A DNA stretch of 36,918 bases from assembly GCA_015489365.1 (NCBI GenBank), contig WFZW01000067.1, positions 1 to 36,918 of the forward strand, given 5' to 3'. Under the pieces are notes generated by a model. The model saw nothing but the letters and a program-made list of their open reading frames with translations. It was not told where the DNA came from and did no database searches. This stretch comes from Deltaproteobacteria bacterium (lineage in GTDB: Bacteria > Desulfobacterota > Dissulfuribacteria > Dissulfuribacterales > QOAL01). Every line of letters starts with the position of its first letter. The first letter of the stretch is position 1. Positions 27,676-36,918 of this stretch are shown piece after piece. The position numbers and the translations under genes were made by a program.

Positions 27676-28533
27676 TCAACCAGAACCGTAACTGTGCAGT
27701 CCTGACAATAAAAAGTTGACGCCAAAATAGGTGAAGATGACGGACAGAAAACCTATGATGGACAACCATGCGATTCTCTGGCCAGCCCATCCCCTTACGA
27801 AACGGGCATGTAAAGCCGTAGCATAAATAAACCAGGTAATCAAGGACCAGGTCTCCTTCGGATCCCAACTCCAATAGGTTCCCCAGGCCTGATTGGCCCA
27901 GACTGCACCGGTAATGATCCCTACTGAAAGCCACAAAAAACCAAAGATTATGGTCTGGTGCATGAGATCATCCAGGACCTTGAGCCGTGGAAGACTACCT
28001 ATTACACTTTCCGGTTTTTCATCATGGTGTGCACCTTTCATCTTTACTAAGTACATGATCCCAAGGCCGCATGCCACTGCGAAGGAGGCATAACCCAGAA
28101 AACAGGTTATGACGTGGGCCAAAAGCCAGTTGCTTTGAAGGGCGGGTATCAGTGGTTCTATAGAATCCGCCACCTTTGGGCTGAATGATGCGTATGCCAT
28201 GGCAAGCGAGGCAAAAGGCGTTGCAAACGCCCCTATGACACGCCTCTTCACACGCCATTCGATAACCAGGTATACTAATATGGTAACCCATGAGAAAAAG
28301 ACCAGGGACTCATATAGATTTGAAAGCGGCGCATGGCCATATCCCAGGCGATAGGACTCCGTCCACCTGAGAATAATGCCAGCGGTCTGGACCAAAAATC
28401 CGCCAACGGTTACCACTGTGGCAAGGACACCAACCTGCCTTACCCTGAAGATCCAGTGGATCATGTAGAGGGCAGCCGCCCCCAAGTATATAAATGTGGT
28501 CAAGCTTAAGAGATAGGAACTGGATAGATTCAT
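27676..28533 (-). CDS. ccsA: Cytochrome c biogenesis protein CcsA (CcsB/ResC type), haem lyase subunit
   Basis: With ResB this forms the system II haem transporter and cytochrome c synthetase in the inner membrane. The 285-residue protein has about eight hydrophobic segments. The haem-handling signature WGTYWSWDPKE is at 217-227, and His residues in GYGHAPLSNLYES (His68), LLAHVITCF and LDDLMHQTI are the usual axial ligands. Its ATG follows the resB stop with no gap, and GGGGAA inside the end of resB acts as ribosome binding site. The protein suggests several periplasmic c-type cytochromes in the organism. Confidence 0.93.
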   Translation of the reverse strand: MNLSSSYLLSLTTFIYLGAAALYMIHWIFRVRQVGVLATVVTVGGFLVQTAGIILRWTESYRLGYGHAPLSNLYESLVFFSWVTILVYLVIEWRVKRRVIGAFATPFASLAMAYASFSPKVADSIEPLIPALQSNWLLAHVITCFLGYASFAVACGLGIMYLVKMKGAHHDEKPESVIGSLPRLKVLDDLMHQTIIFGFLWLSVGIITGAVWANQAWGTYWSWDPKETWSLITWFIYATALHARFVRGWAGQRIAWLSIIGFLSVIFTYFGVNFLLSGLHSYGSG

Positions 28534-29895
28534 TTATTGGTTCCCCAAGACAGAGTTAATCGAGTCTTCTAATTCCCTAAAGTCCTTTTCGAAATGAATC
28601 TTGTTCTTATTGGTCTGGCCAGACAAGATCACCTGCGTTTCACCATCCTTTGGTCCCACCCACAGCCAGCTCCGGCGGTGCGGTACCCAGAATACTATTG
28701 CAAACCCCAGGATTAGGGCAGTACAACCAAGCCATACGATCCAAACCCCAGGATCCTTTTTGACCTGGAGCCCGGTCATATATCTCTCGGAAGCACTGAC
28801 AAGGGAAAGTTCATATGTGGTATCGCCCCTCGTGTATTTTTCCGTGCGGCCCTGCAAGACCCACAAGGCATGCCCCTGGCCGGTTCCATCCCCAATCCAG
28901 ATACGTGCCGCTGGTACCCCATGGATATTGGGGATGTACTTCAAAAGCGCCAGGGTCATGCTGGATTCAGGCCAGGAAACCTTCTGAAATGCCGGAATGA
29001 TGAATGAACGCTGGATGCCAGTGGATGAAGCCACCCTGATTGTCACCTCTGGAATGGCCTGATAACTTGCCTGATAGAAGGTTACTCCCTTGTACTCCAG
29101 TGGGTCATTCACCAATATGGCCTTATGCAGGACCTCCTTCCCCTTCTCAAGGATAGTCAGGTCCGATCTAAATTCCTTGGGCGCCCCATTATCATAGAAG
29201 GAAACAAAGAAATGGTCACACCTTATGGAGAAACCCAGTGGAATGGGGGCTGCCGTATCGAACCTCACGGCATGATCGGTGGTCTCTCCTTCCATGAGCA
29301 TGATCCTGCCCTTGAAGCCGTAAAAGGAACCGAATACGGCCCCCAAAAATATGATCAAGATACTAAGATGCACCCCGTAGAGTCCCCAATAACTCCATTT
29401 TCCCTTCTCCACGAGAAAAAGTGTGCCACCATCCACATTGGGCTTCTTCTGGAAACTGCCAGCCTTTTTCTGAAAAGTGGAAAGCAATTTTTGCATGAGC
29501 TCATTATCCAGCACCCCATCTTTTACCCTCCAGATCCTCTTATAGGGCATGCGCGTCAGATAATCGGAACTTACGGCGAGGTTATCCTTCTTGAAGAGTT
29601 TCAGGGTGAAGGGCAGGCGCTTCAAGGTACATACAATGAGATTGGTACTGAACAGGGCAAGCAACGACAGATACCACCATGAATGATATGTATCATTCAG
29701 ATGCAGGATCTTCGTCAATTTGGACATGGTCGGTCCGAAATTGTCCAGATAAAATTGTTGGCTTTGCCCCTGGGGAATGATCGTACCAATAATGGAGGTA
29801 ACGGCCAGTGCAATTAGCAGGAATATCGCCAGATGCACGGAGGAAAAAAAGCGAATAACAGGATTCTCCTGGGAATAAGTAGCAGTTTTTTTCAT
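28534..29895 (-). CDS. resB: Cytochrome c biogenesis protein ResB
   Basis: ResB partners CcsA in system II cytochrome c maturation. The 453-residue protein has three N-terminal membrane segments (AIFLLIALAVTSIIGTIIPQG, WWYLSLLALFSTNLIVC, HLSILIIFLGAVFGSFYG), a large periplasmic domain and one C-terminal segment (VWLGCTALILGFAIVFWVP), the expected layout. A short cytoplasmic tail follows. An AGG ribosome binding site lies 5 bases before the ATG. It is transcribed together with ccsA, and a tatA gene precedes it by 59 bases. Dithiol-reducing partners such as CcdA or ResA are not in the window. Confidence 0.93.
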   Translation of the reverse strand: MKKTATYSQENPVIRFFSSVHLAIFLLIALAVTSIIGTIIPQGQSQQFYLDNFGPTMSKLTKILHLNDTYHSWWYLSLLALFSTNLIVCTLKRLPFTLKLFKKDNLAVSSDYLTRMPYKRIWRVKDGVLDNELMQKLLSTFQKKAGSFQKKPNVDGGTLFLVEKGKWSYWGLYGVHLSILIIFLGAVFGSFYGFKGRIMLMEGETTDHAVRFDTAAPIPLGFSIRCDHFFVSFYDNGAPKEFRSDLTILEKGKEVLHKAILVNDPLEYKGVTFYQASYQAIPEVTIRVASSTGIQRSFIIPAFQKVSWPESSMTLALLKYIPNIHGVPAARIWIGDGTGQGHALWVLQGRTEKYTRGDTTYELSLVSASERYMTGLQVKKDPGVWIVWLGCTALILGFAIVFWVPHRRSWLWVGPKDGETQVILSGQTNKNKIHFEKDFRELEDSINSVLGNQ

Positions 29896-29954
29896 GGATG
29901 CCTATTCGGAATTAACGAATCGGAAAGATAATAGAGGTACAGAAGGGACAAAAA

Positions 29955-30155
29955 CTAATGGCTTTCACCGGATGAATCGTCGGATTTGGGGGAGCTGTCA
30001 TTACCGTGGTTCTCCTCTTCACTTTTTACTGATTTCTTGAAATTCCTGATGCCCTTTCCAAGGCCTTCGCCTATTTGGGGCAATTTACCAGCACCAAAGA
30101 CTATCAAAATGATAACCAAAATTACAAGTAGTTCCGGCATCCCTAGCCCAAACAT
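29955..30155 (-). CDS. tatA: Sec-independent translocase TatA/TatE, second copy
   Basis: The 66-residue protein has the same layout as its paralogue ([21 protein letters not shown] then [20 protein letters not shown]), but the tail is acidic and serine-rich ([20 protein letters not shown]) rather than lysine-rich. It leads the resB-ccsA operon and has AAGGGGAG upstream of the ATG. The two genes share the hinge and amphipathic helix sequence but differ in tail, so they may have different partners or substrates. At least one periplasmic Tat client, the superoxide dismutase, is encoded in the window. Confidence 0.92.
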   Translation of the reverse strand: MFGLGMPELLVILVIILIVFGAGKLPQIGEGLGKGIRNFKKSVKSEEENHGNDSSPKSDDSSGESH

Positions 30156-30401
30156 CCCATCAAGCTCCCCTTGTATTCAATAGCACCTGGCACATGGCAT
30201 TCAAAAAAGATACATACTGATAATCAGGTTCAAGGACATCAACTTCAACCTGTCGAACTTTGTTGTTCGTTCCGCCCACAACACATCCTGATGGAAGGTA
30301 TAGGGCACCTGAACGTTTGGATCACAGTCTACAAAGCAAGGGGCACCGTGTCAATTACCATTGAGCCTGCTCCTTGTCTGCATGGGATAGCTTCTTGTCG
30401 A
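30156..30401. other. Spacer between tatA and the response regulator, no gene seen
   Basis: No ORF on either strand has a plausible protein. I see no copy of the dispersed repeat and no clear terminator hairpin. The promoter of the tatA-resB-ccsA operon should lie here, but no confident -35/-10 pair could be picked out. Confidence 0.4.
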
Positions 30402-31682
30402 TCAAATATCCAATTTTTTCATCTTTTTAAGAAGCGTCTTATAACTTACCCTTAAAATCCTTGCGGCCTCTGCCTTGTTTCCCCGTGCCTTAGCCAGGGC
30501 CTCGACTATCAATTCCCTTTCCTTCTCGATGGCACTTGCCCTGGTCTGGGTCCAAAAATCACTGGATGAATCACCCTGTGGGACACCATCCAAAAATCCT
30601 GAGATATCCGAGCAAGTTATCGATCCATTGCACAGTATGAATGCCCGGTCCAATACGTTGAAGAGTTCACGAATATTACCAGGAAGATTACACGACTCGA
30701 GTAGGGCAATTGCATCTTCGGATAGGTCCACCTGCCTTCCAAGTTGTCTGCCAAGCCTTGATAGGTGCAACCTTGCAAGGGGCAAGATGTCCTCCCTTCT
30801 CTTCCTGAGTGGAGGTATATGTATTGGAAAGGCAGAAAGCCGGTAATAGAGATCTCCACGAAACCTTCCTGCGCTCACCTCCTTCTTTAAATCCTTGTTG
30901 GTTGCCGCCAGTATCCTTGCACTGCTGTGTGCCTCCCTGGAACTACCGATCGGTAAGTATCTCCCCGAATCAAGAAAGCGAAGTATCTTGGGTTGTAACG
31001 ACAGGGGAAGATCACCGATTTCATCCAAAAACAGTGTACCCTTGTCAGCCGCCTCCACGAGACCCTGGCGATATTCATTAGCCCCGGTAAAACTGCCCTT
31101 GAGATGACCAAACAGCATAGAATCGGCTAGTTCGGCCGGAAGGTTGGCACAATTCAGGCTGATGAATCTCTCCCTTCCGCTGCGGTCATGTATATACCGT
31201 GCCAGGACCTCCTTGCCTGTACCGGTCTCTCCCGTGATAAGCACTGGGAACATGGTTGGTGCCACCTTTTCCGCCATAGCCAGTGTGGTCTGCATCAGAC
31301 TGGACTCAGCTACCAGATCCCCACCCCCCTTCACGCTCATGAGGTCCCGGAATCGTCCAACGAGTTGCTCAAGATCCACGGGCTTTTCTAAAAAATCTGT
31401 GGCCCCTGATTTTATTGCCTCTACCGCCTTGCTAACCGTACCATAGGCGGTTACTACAATTATTACAGATAAAGGTCTTGCCTTCTTAAAAGGGGCTATT
31501 AATTCAAGCCCCTCGCCGTCGGGCAGCTGAAGGTCCAACAGACAACCATCGAAATCCTTAAGCATGTTCCTTGCCTGGCGGAGGCTATAGGCCTGCCCGA
31601 CTTCGAAATATTCTGAAAGTGCCTCTTTGAAGATTTCCGACAACTTCTTATTATCTTCTACTATGAGAAGGCTAGAAGGCAT
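30402..31682 (-). CDS. Sigma-54 response regulator (NtrC family)
   Basis: The 426-residue protein has a receiver domain, AAA+ activator domain and Fis-type HTH. The phospho-acceptor is Asp50 (CLLDLQLPDG), with Lys100 in FLEKPVD. Walker A GETGTGKE is at 151-158. The sigma-54 loop reads GSFTGA (196-201) where most have GAFTGA; Ser in the second position is a permitted variant. The C-terminal KARGNKAEAARILRVSYKTLLKKMKKL is a Fis-like HTH. The track begins with TTG at 31700, but ATG 31682 is preferred. No histidine kinase or sigma-54 promoter is adjacent, so its signal and targets are unknown. Confidence 0.92.
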   Translation of the reverse strand: MPSSLLIVEDNKKLSEIFKEALSEYFEVGQAYSLRQARNMLKDFDGCLLDLQLPDGEGLELIAPFKKARPLSVIIVVTAYGTVSKAVEAIKSGATDFLEKPVDLEQLVGRFRDLMSVKGGGDLVAESSLMQTTLAMAEKVAPTMFPVLITGETGTGKEVLARYIHDRSGRERFISLNCANLPAELADSMLFGHLKGSFTGANEYRQGLVEAADKGTLFLDEIGDLPLSLQPKILRFLDSGRYLPIGSSREAHSSARILAATNKDLKKEVSAGRFRGDLYYRLSAFPIHIPPLRKRREDILPLARLHLSRLGRQLGRQVDLSEDAIALLESCNLPGNIRELFNVLDRAFILCNGSITCSDISGFLDGVPQGDSSSDFWTQTRASAIEKERELIVEALAKARGNKAEAARILRVSYKTLLKKMKKLDI

Positions 31683-31769
31683 AGGGCTTGACCTATCCAA
31701 GGATGATGATTGGCACGTATAGGGAGAAAATTCTTTGCTTGTTCATATTCAGGAAGTGGACATCCCCGC

Positions 31770-31970
31770 CTTCGTGTAACCGGTGATCCTCACACCTATC
31801 CCCTGGATATAGAAAACATGGACCAGGGACAGGATGGATCTTCACGGTAATCCAAATCCCTGGGCAGGCACAACGAAGTATGAAAATGTACCTCTGGGAA
31901 CATCTTACCTTTTGTCCATGTATGCCCTTGCGGGTCCATAACTGAGCAAAAAATGTATTTTTAGATAAGG
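31770..31970 (+). repeat. Dispersed intergenic repeat, copy 10 (degenerate left arm, intact middle and right modules)
   Basis: The left arm and core are heavily diverged (CCTATCCCCTGGATATAG ... GGATGGATCTTCACGGTAA). The middle and right modules are clear: CTGGGCAGGCACAACGAAG, ATGAAAATGTACCTCTGGGA, TTTTGTCCATGTATGCCC, AAAATGTATTTTTAGATAAG. It sits in the divergent gap between the response regulator and ppx. The minus-strand ORF 31693-32025 is a reading of this repeat. Confidence 0.75.
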
Positions 31971-32206
31971 GCGCTTGTTTGTAATATAGTTTTCGGTAGC
32001 TTGGTAATTTTACTTGAAAGGGCACTAACCTACTTACATGTTACACACCCCTCTCACATCCATGACCAGTTGTATTTTTATTCATACCACGGATCATCCT
32101 GCCTATCCGGAGTGGAAACTTCATACCAGCTCGTATACGGGTACGTATCTTATTCCCGTGCCTGGCAGACAACATCAGGTTACCTTAAGAAGGGAACAGA
32201 TAGTAT
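31971..32206. other. Upstream region of ppx, no gene seen
   Basis: No recognisable gene. ORF 32001-32213 has no coherent protein character. It probably holds the ppx-guaB promoter; AAGGGA at about 11 bases before the ppx ATG is the ribosome binding site. Confidence 0.4.
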
Positions 32207-34616
<2,410 letters not shown>

Positions 34617-34624
34617 TCGATCTC

Positions 34625-34720
34625 ATCCCAAACCTTCATGCTGCCCGTACCTATGCTGCCCCTTGGGCATGAAGATATAGCCAAAGGAGTCAGCTTTCAC
34701 GCCTATAAGGATCAAAAAAT
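34625..34720 (+). repeat. Dispersed intergenic repeat, copy 11 (left arm plus decayed core)
   Basis: CCAAACCTTCATGCTGCCCG, CTATGCTGCCCC, then a decayed core TGAAGATATAGCCAAAGGAGTCAGCTTTCAC and a short scrap resembling the right module (GGATCAAAAAATG). It begins 9 bases after the guaB stop codon and faces copy 12. Confidence 0.75.
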
Positions 34721-34940
34721 GTTAGCCCTCCCCTATTACCATGGATTATGCGCCTGCTTTCATTGTCATCAAAGACCTGCTTGCGCCTGTGAAAAGATAC
34801 GCTAAAATTGTATCAAATATCCATACCTGCCCTCTTATTGGACAGATATCATAGCCATGGGAACCCGATCCTCACTGGGCCACATTTTTCATAGTAACCC
34901 TCGTCAAAGACTTCTTCATGGCCTTTCTTCCCTCTGCCCA
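34721..34940. other. Spacer between repeat copies 11 and 12
   Basis: No gene seen. The minus-strand ORF 34872-35063 is mostly built from repeat copy 12. The spacer is bracketed by facing repeat copies, as at 4909-5230. Confidence 0.35.
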
Positions 34941-35030
34941 CATCCTATCCGAAAATGCGGTCTGGATGAGGGCTGGGTTTTCATGGCCGGGTATGGCATA
35001 GATATACGGGCTTGCATGAAGGCTTGGGTT
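34941..35030 (-). repeat. Dispersed intergenic repeat, copy 12 (left arm, core and right tip)
   Basis: The reverse complement reads AAGCCTTCATGCAAGCCCGT, ATCTATGCCATACCCGGCCA, TGAAAACCCAGCCCTCATCC, then jumps to CGCATTTTCGGATAGGAT, the end of the right module. Most of the core right arm and middle module are missing. It ends 48 bases before the start of the second response regulator. Confidence 0.75.
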
Positions 35031-35077
35031 AATTGATTTTTCATTTCCTATTCTTAAGACCATCAGGGGTCTGGATT

Positions 35078-36496
35078 ATGCCGCTATACCCTGCCGCATC
35101 ACAGAAACTTTTGATAGTAGATGACAAAAAAGAGATGTTGACCATGCTCGAACGGGTTATTTCCCGTAAGTGTGGCTGCAACATAATGACCTCTACTTCC
35201 GGCAGAAGGGCACTCAGCAGGTTGAAGGACTGGCACCCAGACGTGGTCCTTACCGATATAAAGATGCCTGATATCGATGGACTTACCCTCTTGAGGGAGG
35301 TCAAAGGATTCGATCCCACGATATCTGTAATCATCATGACCGGCTACGCCACGATAGAATATGCGGTTAGAGCACTTAAAGATGGGGCGTATGATTTTTT
35401 CGAGAAACCCTTTGAAATCAAGAAAATAACACATGCGGTCTCACATTGTCTGGAAAGGACCAGGCTTCTGAGGGAAAATCAAAGGTTACACCAAAAACTG
35501 AAAAATCGTGGTGGATTCCATGGGCTGATAGGAAAATCAGAGAAATTGGCACAGGCACTCGACCTGATCACCAGGGTAGCAGATACCGATGTTACGGTGC
35601 TCATACGGGGTGAAAGTGGCACAGGAAAGGAGCTAGCCGCCCAGGCACTACATGCCATGAGCAGCCGGGCTGCACGCCACATGATCACCGTCAACTGCCC
35701 AGCTCTTCCTGAACAAATACTTGAAAGTGAGCTTTTTGGTTACACGAAGGGGGCCTTCACAGGGGCAACCAGAAACAAGCAAGGGCTTTTCCTGGCGGCA
35801 AACGGTTCCACAATACTTCTTGACGAGATCGCGGATATTCCCATTTCGGTCCAAACGAAGCTCCTGAGGGTATTACAGGAGAAGGAAATCCGACCCCTTG
35901 GCCAGAATCAAAGTATAAAGATAGACGTACGCGTGATAGCCTCTACCAATCAGGATCTTGAGATGAAGATAGAAAAGGGGCTCTTCCGGGAAGACCTTTT
36001 CTACAGGTTGAACGTCGTAACCATTGAAATGCCTGCCCTCAGGGAGATACCGGAGGATATCCCGCTGATCGCCCAGCATTTCCTCAACCTGTATGCTGTG
36101 GAATATGGTCGGGGGAAGATGTCCTTTGCCAAGGAAACCTTGAGCCACCTTATGAACAGGCAATGGAAGGGAAATGTCAGAGAATTGCAAAATGCCATAA
36201 AACGAAGTGTCCTGCTGGCAACTGGCCCCACCATTTTCCCAGAGGATGTCCCTACAAGACATGCAGAAGATGGCAACTGCAGGGTCATCCCAAGCATGTC
36301 TCACCTACCTTACAGGGAGGCCAAAAAAGAAATCCTATCCATGTTTTCCAAGGCGTATCTAAGCGAGGCATTAACGGCCTGCAACGGCAATGTAACGGCT
36401 GCTGCAGCGAAATGCGGCCTTGAACGACAGGCGCTACAACGCCTCATGAGGAGATACGGATTGCGTTCTGTTGACTTTCGCTATCCCAAGGGATAA
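35078..36496 (+). CDS. Sigma-54 response regulator (NtrC family), second
   Basis: The 472-residue protein has a receiver with Asp60 in VVLTDIKMPD and Lys110 in FFEKPFE. A coiled linker leads to an AAA+ domain with Walker A GESGTGKE (178-185), canonical GAFTGA (225-230), Walker B TILLDEIADI and the arginine-finger region. The Fis-type HTH at the C-terminus (ACNGNVTAAAAKCGLERQALQRLMRRYGL) completes it. Start ATG 35078 has AGGGG at 9-10 bases; the track start is a TTG at 35033 near repeat copy 12. It activates sigma-54 promoters when phosphorylated. No cognate sensor kinase is next to it. It is not closely similar to the first regulator in its receiver or linker. Confidence 0.93.
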   Translation: MPLYPAASQKLLIVDDKKEMLTMLERVISRKCGCNIMTSTSGRRALSRLKDWHPDVVLTDIKMPDIDGLTLLREVKGFDPTISVIIMTGYATIEYAVRALKDGAYDFFEKPFEIKKITHAVSHCLERTRLLRENQRLHQKLKNRGGFHGLIGKSEKLAQALDLITRVADTDVTVLIRGESGTGKELAAQALHAMSSRAARHMITVNCPALPEQILESELFGYTKGAFTGATRNKQGLFLAANGSTILLDEIADIPISVQTKLLRVLQEKEIRPLGQNQSIKIDVRVIASTNQDLEMKIEKGLFREDLFYRLNVVTIEMPALREIPEDIPLIAQHFLNLYAVEYGRGKMSFAKETLSHLMNRQWKGNVRELQNAIKRSVLLATGPTIFPEDVPTRHAEDGNCRVIPSMSHLPYREAKKEILSMFSKAYLSEALTACNGNVTAAAAKCGLERQALQRLMRRYGLRSVDFRYPKG

Positions 36497-36752
36497 AGAC
36501 CCGCCTGCCAAGTTTCACGACATACATATTGTCCGTAGCTGCCGTCCATGTGGTCTTGAAATTTTTGCGCCCAGGCGCCCTTTAGAATTTATAAAGAATC
36601 GCTCATCGATATCGATTTCTTGAATAAGGGTGAAACAAAAATGTTGCACTTTTGTTCGTGAAAATCAAAGGCCTTGCCGTACATTGTCCTGGGTTGTGCA
36701 GTTTATAGGTCGAAATTCGAGGTACATGGTTTCCGTAAACTTGCGCCCCATT
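36497..36752. other. Region after the second regulator, no gene seen
   Basis: No supported ORF. It contains the short palindrome ATCGATATCGAT (36605-36616) and a GC-rich inverted repeat (GCGCCCAGGCGC) near 36566, without a clear terminator. ORF 36630-36836 runs into repeat copy 13 and is not a protein gene. Confidence 0.4.
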
Positions 36753-36837
36753 TTAAACTTTCGCGCGGCCCGTACCTTGGTGCAGCACCCCCAATACATG
36801 AAGATACAGCCCATAGGCTCTGTATTTTCAGAGTAAC
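36753..36837 (+). repeat. Dispersed intergenic repeat, copy 13 (left arm plus core)
   Basis: AAACTTTCGCGCGGCCCGTACC, TTGGTGCAGCACCCCCAATACA, then TGAAGATACAGCCC ... GCTCTGTATTTTCA. It differs from copy 4 (5231-5314) at only about a dozen positions. The AT-rich 80 bases up to the window end contain no gene. Confidence 0.85.
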
Positions 36838-36918
36838 TCATATCAACGTGTCAATAAAAAATAGTTTCTTGTCAAAATGCCACAAAAATGACGCAGTCTT
36901 GGATAATATCCTTAAGGG

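Noticed and set aside
31693-32025. 110-residue minus-strand ORF
   Set aside because: Derived from repeat copy 10; the resemblance to the ORFs above follows the DNA repeat.
36630-36836. 68-residue plus-strand ORF
   Set aside because: Runs through repeat copy 13, without coding character or a ribosome binding site.

Overview
The window is a housekeeping-rich stretch of a bacterial chromosome. The gene set points to a Gram-negative, probably deltaproteobacterial (Desulfobacterota-type) anaerobe or microaerophile: system II cytochrome c maturation (ResB/CcsA), two small TatA proteins, tandem PilT ATPases, two sigma-54 response regulators, a lysine-2,3-aminomutase-like radical SAM enzyme, and an FtsEX-EnvC-CtpA-YibQ division cluster. 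Heavy use of AGG/AGA and ATA codons would fit a thermophile. Lineage and temperature are inferences; no 16S rRNA or lineage-specific marker is present.

Layout. 1-76: tRNA-Phe (minus). 362-682: orphan membrane protein between two copies of a dispersed repeat. 897-4669 (minus): Tat-exported superoxide dismutase, galU, priA. 5330-8248 (minus): pilT, a pilT/pilU paralogue, and a zinc-ribbon/pseudo-receiver protein. 8775-14072 (plus): ftsE-ftsX-envC (stop/start overlaps), then ctpA and a YibQ-type deacetylase. 14350-17016: queF and acs. 17205-19923 (plus): isochorismatase-family hydrolase, mini-PnuC-like membrane protein, archease, RtcB RNA ligase. 19998-22539 (minus): KamA-family radical SAM enzyme, then purA upstream of it. 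22606-26461 (plus): polA, a PilZ protein and a small unknown, with overlapping stops and starts. 26378-30155 (minus): tatA, resB, ccsA, a second tatA and a sugar nucleotidyltransferase. 30402-31682 (minus) and 35078-36496 (plus): sigma-54 response regulators flanking ppx-guaB.

The main unexplained signal is a dispersed, modular, strictly intergenic DNA repeat. I count 13 copies in both orientations, in nearly every large gap at 0.1-15 kb and 31.7-36.9 kb. Its core is a hairpin-forming inverted repeat close to TGAAGATACAGCC-N(8-12)-GGTGTATTTTCA. A conserved left arm (AACTTTCATGCGGCCCGTACC) precedes it, and some copies carry a 130-base right extension. The copies recombine modules (left-core, left-core-right, left joined to right, core only). 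One abuts the pilT start and supplies its ribosome binding site. One lies between a predicted acs promoter and the acs start. One ends 4 bases before a predicted ctpA promoter. Several spurious ORFs in the track (116-580, 707-922, 4696-4938, 31693-32025) are translations of this repeat.

Other points of interest are the NAD-like salvage/RNA-repair gene string around rtcB, the PilZ protein cotranslated with polA, a receiver domain without its phospho-acceptor in the pil operon, and duplicated tatA genes bracketing the cytochrome c assembly pair.
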